Assembly: GCA_014871385.1 (NCBI GenBank)
Contig: CM026426.1
Span: forward strand, 62,535,599 to 62,599,598
Direction of reading: 5' to 3'
Source: Ceratodon purpureus
Lineage: Eukaryota; Streptophyta; Bryopsida; Pseudoditrichales; Ditrichaceae
DNA: 64,000 nt
Shown: positions 56,928 to 64,000 of the stretch, one piece after another
Position numbering within the stretch: the stretch's first letter is position 1
Layout: each line of letters starts with the position of its first letter
Program-made: the position numbers and the translations under genes
Notes under the pieces: generated by a model
Seen by the model: only the letters and a program-made list of their open reading frames with translations
Told to the model about the DNA's origin: nothing
Database searches by the model: none

Positions 56928-59900
56928 GCCAAACCAGTTCAACCACCAGAAGATAAGGATACAGCTGAAGGAAATTTACAGGACAATGATTGGGCAGGAT
57001 TTCCGGATTCTGATGCCCTTGATTACAGTATGAAGACTGAGCAACCTGGACCAGCAGTACCGGCAGGGACCAGTACAGAGGGGGACCAGGGGCAGTACTA
57101 CACAAAACTGGTGGGCAGGAAGATACTGGACAGTCCAGTTACAGTGTCTTTGGGGCAGTTACTGAAGGTAGCTCCCAATATCACTGATTATGTCAAGGCA
57201 CACCTGTTCCCAGAATCGGGACCAGACAAGAATTCTGGACCAGAACCGACACCAGCAGTGAAGCCAAGGACCAGTACACCAGGTAAGCCGGATTTAATTA
57301 GCAGTTTGGCTATAGATGTTGACAGGGAACTGCCGGTGTTAACTGTGCAGGTTGGCAACGGGACCCTGGACAATGTACTGCTGGATGGTGGATCAGGTGT
57401 CAACCTGATCACTGAAGAGGAGCGTAAGCGGTTGGGATTGAAGAACCCCCAGCCTGCACCCTTCAGATTGAGAATGGCAGACCAGACAGTGGTAGATCCG
57501 GTGGGGCTGATTCGAAATGTGAAGATCCACATTCATGGTATCCCTTACCTTATCACCTTGACTGTAATTAAAAACAAGGAGGTCAATGAAGCATATAGTA
57601 TGCTGTTAGGTCGTCCTTGGTTGATTGATGCTAAGGTAAATCATGACTGGGGTAATAATCTGGTTACAATCAGAGGTAATGGGACAGTAAAAACTGTCTC
57701 AGTCAGTCAGAGGAAGGGGCCCAGGCCAAAACTGCCTGAGGTCCTGGTCTGTTATAATTTCACCGAAGGACTAACAGACGAGGAGGAAGCAAGATGGTTG
57801 GCTACAGAACAGGATCTAATGGCCATCGGGACAGTCACTATACCACGACTGGACCAGGACCCGGACCAGTACAAGGCCAAGGACCAGGACCAGTTCAAGG
57901 CCAAGGACCAGGACCAGTCTAAGCTAAAAGACCAGGGGCAGGACCAGTTCAAGCCCGAACACCAGGATTAGGACCAGTTCCAGCCCAAGGACCAAGATCA
58001 GGACCAGTTAAAAGCCAAGGACCAGAAGAGGGACCAGTTCAAGGCCAGGTTCAAGGACCAGGATCAGTCTAAGGCGCACGACCAGGACCAGGACCAGTGC
58101 AAGGCCCAGAGGCAAAAGAAGGACCAGTCCAAGGACCAGGACCAGAGCCAGGACCAGTCAGAGCACCAGGAGGGGGGACCAGGTCGAGCCTATCCTGACC
58201 AGTTCTACACCTTTGAGGAGGGGGATATTGAGGTAGATGAGACACCAGCCAGGGAGAAGGTGTTGAAATTGAAGATCGCTGCCTGGACCCTACCGGAGTC
58301 GGAGCAGCTAAGGAAGATGAATCTGGGGACAGAAGAGGACCCCCAGTATGTGCGAATTAATGCCCATATCAGTCCAGAGCAGGCCCGGGAGGCAGAGGCC
58401 CTGTTCAGGGAATACAAGGATGTGTTTGCCTGGACCTACAAGGACCTGAAGGGTATCCCGCCATCGATTGCACAGCACAGGATAGAGCTGGAGAAGGACA
58501 TACCACCAGCACACCAGGCCAGATATCGGATGAATCCGAACTACGCCAGTATTGTGAAGCAGGATCTGGACAAACTGCTCCAGGCCGGGTTCATAGCACC
58601 AGTGGAGGATGCCACCTGGTTATCACCCATTGTTATTGTGCCTAAGAAAAATGGAAAATTGAGAATTTGCATTGATTTTCGAAAGTTGAATGCTGCTACT
58701 AAAAAGGATCCTTACCCACTGCCATTTACTGAGGAGGTCTTGGATTCTGTGGCAGGACATGAGCAGTATTCATTTCTGGACGGGTACTCCGGGTACCACC
58801 AGATTCAGATAGCACCAGAGGACCGGTACAAGACTGCCTTTGTGACTGACTGGGGGGCCTTTGTCTGGGTGGTGATGCCATTCGGGCTAAAGAATGCTCC
58901 ACCGACCTACCAGAGGGCAGTAAACCGTGCTTTTCGTGATTTTATTGGTGAATTCATGAAACTGTTTTTGGATGATTTCAGTGTTTACAGTGACATAATC
59001 AGTCATCTGGTCAAGTTGAGGCAGTGTTTCCAGAAATGTCGGGAGTATGGCATAAGCCTGAACCCGGAAAAATGTGCTTTACTGGTGTTTTCTGGTATCA
59101 TCCTGGGCCATATTGTGTCCCAGGAAGGTAAGTTTCCGGACCCCAAGAAAATTGAGGCCATTGAAAAAATGCCTAGACCCCAGAAACCGGTTGATATCCA
59201 GGTTTTTAACGGTTTTGCCCAGTTTAACAGGTGTTACATCAAGGCCTATGCCCAGATCATGGAGCCCATCACCGGACTGATGAGGAAGACTGAGGACTTT
59301 ATCTGGTCCCACCAGTGTGAGCAGGCCTGGTTGAAGATCAAGGAGCAGTACCAGAATGCACCGATCCTGATTGCCCCCAGATGGGACCTGGAGTTTCATG
59401 TGCATACTGATGCCTCGAACATTGCAGTCGGGGTGATGCTGGCCCAGAACCCAACAGGGAAGTGTGACCAGCCGATTTCTTATGCCAGCAGACTTTTGAA
59501 TTCTGCTGAGAAAAATTACAGTACTACTGAAAGAGAGGCCTTAGCTATGGTTTATGCTCTGAACAAGTATAGACATTATTTGCCGGGCAATAAATTTGTT
59601 TTTTATGTTGACCATATGGCACTGGTGTATCTGGTCAACAAACCGCAGGTATCGGGCAGGATTGCGAGATGGCTGCTGCTGTTTCAGGAGTTTGAGTTCA
59701 CTGTGGTGTATAAGCCAGGGAAGAACCATGGAGTAGCAGATGCACTGTCCAGACTGCCCAATGGAGAACCAGCAACTGGTGTTGAGGACCAGACCAGTGA
59801 TGCTAGTTTGTTTTATGTGAAGCCGGAATGGTTAGAGGATGTCAATTCTTACCTTAAAACTGGTGTTGTACGGCAGGATCTGACCAGGGAGGAGCAGCGG

Positions 59901-59943
59901 AAACTGGTCCTCAAGGCACTGCCATACACCCGGATCCGGGGGG
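56928..59943 (+). CDS. pol: Pol, part 1: aspartic protease, reverse transcriptase, RNase H
   Basis: Same frame as gag, directly after the TAG at 56925. Protease with [11 protein letters not shown] (about 57379), the DGGS form of the active site used in several plant Ty3 lineages. A Asp/Gln/Lys tandem repeat (KDQDQ units, about 57855-58140) contains TAG at 57969-57971. [22 protein letters not shown] (about 58590), [11 protein letters not shown] and the catalytic FLDD (about 58965). RNase [13 protein letters not shown] (about 59398), [10 protein letters not shown] and [10 protein letters not shown], then [17 protein letters not shown]. The frame is lost by one base at a run of seven G (59938-59944). 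RT and RNase H catalytic residues look intact. The reading shared with gag means pol could only be made by reading through TAG, or the copy is decayed. Confidence 0.88.
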
Positions 59944-62900
59944 GTACTGCACAAGAGGGGCCAGGATCTGGTCCTCAGGAGGGTACTGGACCCGGTCGAG
60001 GCCAAAACAGTGATGAAGGAGATGCATTATGGAGCAGCTGGTGGTCATTTCTCACAGGAGATCACCACCAGGAAAATACTGGATGCCGGATACTGGTGGC
60101 CAGCAGTACACAGAGATGTTTCTGAGTACTGTAAGGCCTGTGACCGGTGTCAGCGGGTTGGAGGCATGGCGAATACTGGACTGGCCACCCTAGTGACCAG
60201 TATGCCAGCAGAGCCATTCATGAAATGGGGGCTGGATTTTATAGGACCAGTCAAGCCTATGGCTGCCCGGTCAGGTAACAGGTACATACTGGTGGCAACC
60301 GATTATGCTACCAAGTGGGTGGAGGCCCGGGCGTTAAGGACAAATTCGGCAGCAGTAACTGCTAAGTTCCTGTATGAGCAGATACTCACCAGGTACGGGT
60401 GTCCATTGACACTGGTCAGTGACCAGGGCTCTCATTTCATCAATGAGGCAATTGAGCACCTGGTGGAGCATTTTCTGCTCCAGCACCGGACTTCTACGAC
60501 CTACTACCCCCAGGGTAATGGCCAGGCAGAGTCGACCAACAAGGTAATTGGCCAACTGCTCAGCAAACTGGTCAATGAGAAGAGGACAGATTGGGATGAA
60601 CACCTGCCTACAGTGTTGTTTTCCTACAGGACTGCTTTCAAGGTGACCACCGGGTATACACCATTTCAACTGGTGTATGGGCTCCATCCATTGATGCCCA
60701 CGGAATACTTAGTTCCGACCAGGAGGACCAGTATGGCGACTGATTATACACCAGCCAAGGTACTACAGGCCAGGATAGCAGACCTGGAGCAGATGGATAC
60801 CACCAGACAGGATGCACAGGACCAGGCAGGGACCCGACAGTGGAACAGGTCACTCTGGAGCCAGCAGCATTACAAGAGGAAGGATTTTCAGATTGGGGAC
60901 TATGTACTATGGTACCCTAAGGGGCACAAGGAGCATGTGGGCAAATTCAAGAGCAGGTGGTTTGGGCCCTACAGGGTCCAGTACAGGCTGCCTAACAACA
61001 CTGCTCTTTTGGTTTCAGTGCAGAATTTTGAGCCGGACCCGGTGATTGTCAACATCAACAAGTTGAAGCCTTACAGGTTTTATGACCAGGACCAGCTTGT
61101 TACCGTAACACCAGGTGATTCGACCAAGGGACTGGTCGAACAGCAAAAGGGGGATAGTGTGCAAGCAGGCCAGGGTGGGACCAATTCGGGTGACCAAGCA
61201 GGCCAGGAAGGGACCAGTTTGAGTGACCAGGACAGTACCAGCACCAGGCAGCGACATACACCAGGAACACAGGACCAGGACATCAGACACACCAGGGACC
61301 AGGACAAACGACAAGACCAGCAAGACAGGACCAGACAGGACAAGAACAGACATCAAGACCAGCAAGACAGGACCAGACAGGACCAGGACAGACGTCAAGA
61401 CCATCAAGACAGGACCAGACAGGACCAGGACAGAACAAATGAAGAGGGGCAGGAAAAAGTCCCACAGCAACAGAGCAGGTTGAAGAGGGACCAGGAAGTG
61501 GACAAAGGGGCTGAGGGCGAAATTAGTGGAAAAAATAAAGAAAAAAGAGGAAATAATCAAAAAGAAAAAAATAATGAAAAAGAGGAAGCAATCAAAAAAG
61601 GAGCAGAAGAGAAAGAAAGGAAGCAGCTAGCAGTACTATGTGGAGTAATGGAGGTCATCCCAGTCCAAGAGCGACACGTGGCAGAGGCAATGTTACAGCT
61701 AGGGGGGCGGCCAATAAAGGAAGAGGATGAAGAAAATTCATCCAGTCAACAGATTTCATCCACAGTGGATGAAAACAGGCGGCTAACCCTAAACAGCAGT
61801 TTTAGGTATTGGCTGTGCAGGGTGAACAGATATAAGCCGGGAGCTGAAGGGAGCTGGAGTCAAGTTAGTTGGGACCAGTTAGATAGGGAAGTAGGAAGGG
61901 CCAGCAGCGACTGCCAAGGAGTAGGGATGGACCAGAGACTGCAACAGCCTACAGTTAGGCCAGGGTTTCATCCATCGGGCCACGGCAGTTCATCCCTGAG
62001 GGATGAACAAGGGCAGCAAAGGAGTCGGCCAGGGGAGGTCTTCCTCAGCTCGCCCCAAGACCAAGGTCTTTTTGAAGTCGGAATCGGGGGAGCACCAAGG
62101 GAGTCGGGCCGGGGCTCTCAGGTGGAGTTGGGCTACAGTAGCAGCAGAGGGCGAGAGCCTTGGAGAGCGGAGGGCGCCACGCGAGGAGGTAGGCAGAGTC
62201 GGGAGCAGCATCAGGCGGCTGGGAGCAGCCAGGAAGGCCGAAGAGGCGGAGCATTTGGTGGTCCCCAAGGCCAAGAGCAGCAACCCACAACGCCCAGCAA
62301 CCAAGGCAGTCGAGGCGAAGGGGCGCTAGGCGACTGCCGAAGCCAAGGGAAGCAGGCGGAACCAAGCAGTCACGGAAGCCGAGGGTTAGAGCAGCTAGGG
62401 TTTGCAGTCGGAAGACCTGCTGCGAGCAGTCGGCATCGACAGCAGTTGGGCCGTAAGGAATTGAAGTTGGTAGGCGTCGAAGAAGGAGCAGCCGGCGGAG
62501 GAGCTAGGCAATCAGCTGCAGGTGGCGGACAGCAGACGCTAGGTGCTGAGAGAGAAGCAACGGGCGGGGGCGGACAGCAGTCGCTAGGCGACGGGGGAGA
62601 AGCAACGGGCGGCGGCGGACAGCAGTCGTTAGGCGCCGAGAGAAGAGCATCGGGCGGTGGCGGACAGCAGTCGCTAGGCGCCGGGAGAGGAGCAACGGGC
62701 GGTGGCGGACAGCAGTCGCTAGGCGCCGGGAGAGGAGCAACGGGCGAGGGCAGCGAGCGGACCATCAGGGAAGCGCAGCAGCCAGCGGTTGAATGGGAGC
62801 AAGGAGCGGGGCAATTGGAGACAGTGCGGGGGTTACAGCCGCGAAGTGATAGCGGACAGTTGACACAAGAGGAAGATCCGAGCTTGGGCGAGAGGGGAGC

Positions 62901-64000
62901 CAGCGATAGCAGCTGGGCGGTACGAGGAGAGATAGGCAGGGCAGCATTTGCCGACAGCAGAGAAGAAGGTGACCAGAGCCGAAGCAGGGTAAACCAGCGC
63001 TCCATCGAGCAACAGCCGGGACACCAGGTAAGGCACCGTCCATACAGAATTCCGGGTGCTTTGAGGGCTGCAGGCAGAGGGACAGGATCAGTTAGGCAGG
63101 GATCGGAGGGGCATGGAAGGGATAACAGGAGCAGTAAACCAGCAGCCCGAGAGGAAGCGACAGCAGGAATAAGGGTTAGATCAGGAAGACCAGTAAGGAG
63201 AATCTCGACAAGGGGTTCGGGGGCAGTTTTAAGGGAAGCCTCAATATTGACATTTAAGGATTGGGGCGAAGGGAGAGATTCAGAAGAGGAGGTGCAAACC
63301 AGAGGAAGAGTGGAGCAAGAGAAAAAATTAAAAAGAAAAGAAAAATTAAAAATGAACAAAAAACAACTAAGGCAGGGAGCGAGTTGGGACACCAGGGGGG
63401 GTGCAGGATCAGGGGACCAGCAGTTTCCTACATCCAGTAGAAGAACTGCAGTCAAGGGGGACCTGCGACCTTACATACAGGGATCAGGTGTGATTTCACA
63501 CCAGGAGGAAATGGACCTAGAGCAGATGGAGGGGCAGGAACCTCCACATCCGACACAGCAGGGACCAGGACCAGCACCAGGGGAGCAGGGACCAGCACCA
63601 GCACTAAGGGAGCAGGGACCAGGGCCAGCACCAGGGCAGCAGGGACTAGCACCAGCACCAAGGGAGCAGGGACCAGGGCCAGCACCAGGGCAGCAGGGAC
63701 CAGGACCAGCACCAAGGGAGCAGGGACCAGGGCCAGCACCAGGGCAGCAGGGACCAGCACCAGCACCAAGGGAGCAGGGACCAGGGCCAGCACCAGGGCA
63801 GCAGGGACCAGGACCAGCACCAAGGGAGCAGGGACCAGGGCCAGCACCAGGGCAGCAGGGACCAGGACCAATACCAAGGGAGCAGGGACCAGGACCAGCA
63901 CCAGGGGAGCAGGGACCACGGCCAGCACCAAGCGAGCAGGGACCAGGGCCAGCACCAGGGGAGCAGGGACCAGGACCAGGGAACACCACCAGGAGGAAGT
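59944..64000 (+). CDS. Pol, part 2: integrase with a very long open C-terminal extension
   Basis: The frame one base ahead of RT/RNase H is open from 59944 to the last complete codon of the window (about 1,352 codons) with no stop. Integrase: HHCC site ([10 protein letters not shown] ... [10 protein letters not shown], about 60022-60165), catalytic Asp in [10 protein letters not shown] (about 60223-60250), Asp in LVSDQGSHF (about 60412) and Glu in [10 protein letters not shown] (about 60517-60545), then a chromatin-side GPY-like part ([15 protein letters not shown]) ending near LKPYRF at 61080. Beyond it come about 970 codons of Gln/Asp/Arg/Gly/Pro-rich repeats with a Lys/Glu-rich stretch near 61510-61630. 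No membrane segment or known domain is seen in the extension. Integrase inserts the cDNA into nuclear DNA; what the extension does, if it is translated, is unknown. Confidence 0.8.
61215..61440 (+). repeat. ACCAGACAGGACCAG-type repeats, integrase extension
   Basis: Several units (about 54-57 bp spacing) coding for [13 protein letters not shown] strings, just after the integrase domain. Confidence 0.7.
62515..62750 (+). repeat. 60-bp tandem repeat, integrase extension
   Basis: Five head-to-tail units with GGCGGACAGCAGTCGCTAGG followed by a variable GAG/GGG part and GCAACGGGCGG, coding for [19 protein letters not shown] strings. Confidence 0.75.
63556..63989 (+). repeat. Proline/glutamine repeat array near the window end
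   Basis: Units of about 27 bp, alternating to a 54-bp higher order, built from CAGGGACCAGGGCCAGCACC and coding for [17 protein letters not shown]. The array runs to within a few codons of the edge. Confidence 0.75.

Larger units (their letters stand above)
51871..64000 (+). mobile_element. Ty3/gypsy LTR retrotransposon, 3' end beyond the window
   Basis: LTR, primer-binding site, leader with tandem repeats, gag, protease, RT, RNase H and integrase in that order, the Ty3/gypsy (Metaviridae-type) arrangement. The integrase frame continues to the window edge. A 3' LTR identical to 51871-52684 is not present in the window. It is inserted in a minus-strand ORF whose reading stops at 51870. Confidence 0.85.

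Noticed and set aside
61692..62000. Start of a second, different LTR (TGTTACAGC, CCAATAAAGG, GATATAAG)
   Set aside because: It has promoter-like strings, but does not match the 5' LTR at 51871 and the integrase frame runs through it without a stop. Kept only as an alternative reading of the extension.
62370..63955. Minus-strand ORFs of 361 and 167-172 codons opposite the integrase extension
   Set aside because: They are antisense shadows of the CAG/GGA/CCA repeat. Their Val-Leu-Pro-Ala and Cys-Gly-Pro repeats mirror the plus-strand code, and the plus frame joins directly to integrase.
1..64000. CRISPR arrays, bacterial defence systems, prophage or plasmid features
   Set aside because: Spliced genes, LTR and LINE elements and plant transposons show that this is a eukaryotic nuclear region. 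No regular repeat-spacer arrays or ribosome-binding-site operons exist.

Overview
The window is nuclear DNA of a green plant (streptophyte). It has GT-AG introns of about 113 bp, a plant-type Ty3/gypsy element, a CACTA transposase with plant TNP2/DUF4218/DUF4216-type exons, and F-box-like, FCP1-like and RING-like genes. A piggyBac relic and a ZNF862-like hAT relic beside these families are more typical of non-seed lineages (bryophyte- or charophyte-like genomes). The species cannot be named from sequence alone. There are no prokaryotic operons, CRISPR arrays or rRNA genes.

Layout. 0.2-2.1 kb: broken piggyBac transposase (+). 4.4-7.9 kb: gag-like coiled-coil ORF, heavily mutated, with LTR-like promoter and poly(A) signals but no pol. 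8.9-10.1 kb: hAT transposase relic (-). 12.9-28.1 kb: AT-rich gene island with an FCP1-like exon, an F-box-like two-exon gene, several unrecognised ORFs and two RING-like coiled-coil paralogues. 30.0-32.1 kb: multi-exon CACTA relic (+). 34.5 kb: orphan ORF. 36.3-49.1 kb: one long LINE on the minus strand: ORF1 with coiled coil, then ORF2 with a 2A-like motif, APE endonuclease, reverse transcriptase, RNase H and a C-terminal zinc knuckle. 49.8-51.9 kb: coiled-coil/CxxC-HH ORF (-), cut by the LTR of the next element. 51.9 kb to the window end: Ty3/gypsy element (+) with LTR, PBS, gag, protease, RT, RNase H, integrase, and then an in-frame extension of more than 960 codons that is still open at the edge.

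Two signals stand out. First, a 14-bp perfect palindrome, TGGCGCCGGCGCCA, and its decayed variants occur about 12 times between 14.6 and 27.0 kb and essentially nowhere else. Three copies lie 112, 117 and 239 bp upstream of predicted start codons of unrelated minus-strand genes. Two copies contain an E2F-type TTTGGCGC core. Second, premature stops in the five repeat-element groups are almost all TAG (my hand tally for the whole window, genes included, is about 20 TAG, 8 TGA, 1 TAA). This is what deamination of methylated CAG (CHG) and CGA (CG) codons would leave.

The genes do not form a pathway. The AT-rich island looks like a cluster of small regulatory genes (ubiquitin ligase-type and pseudophosphatase-type) that may share a promoter element, set between silenced transposons.
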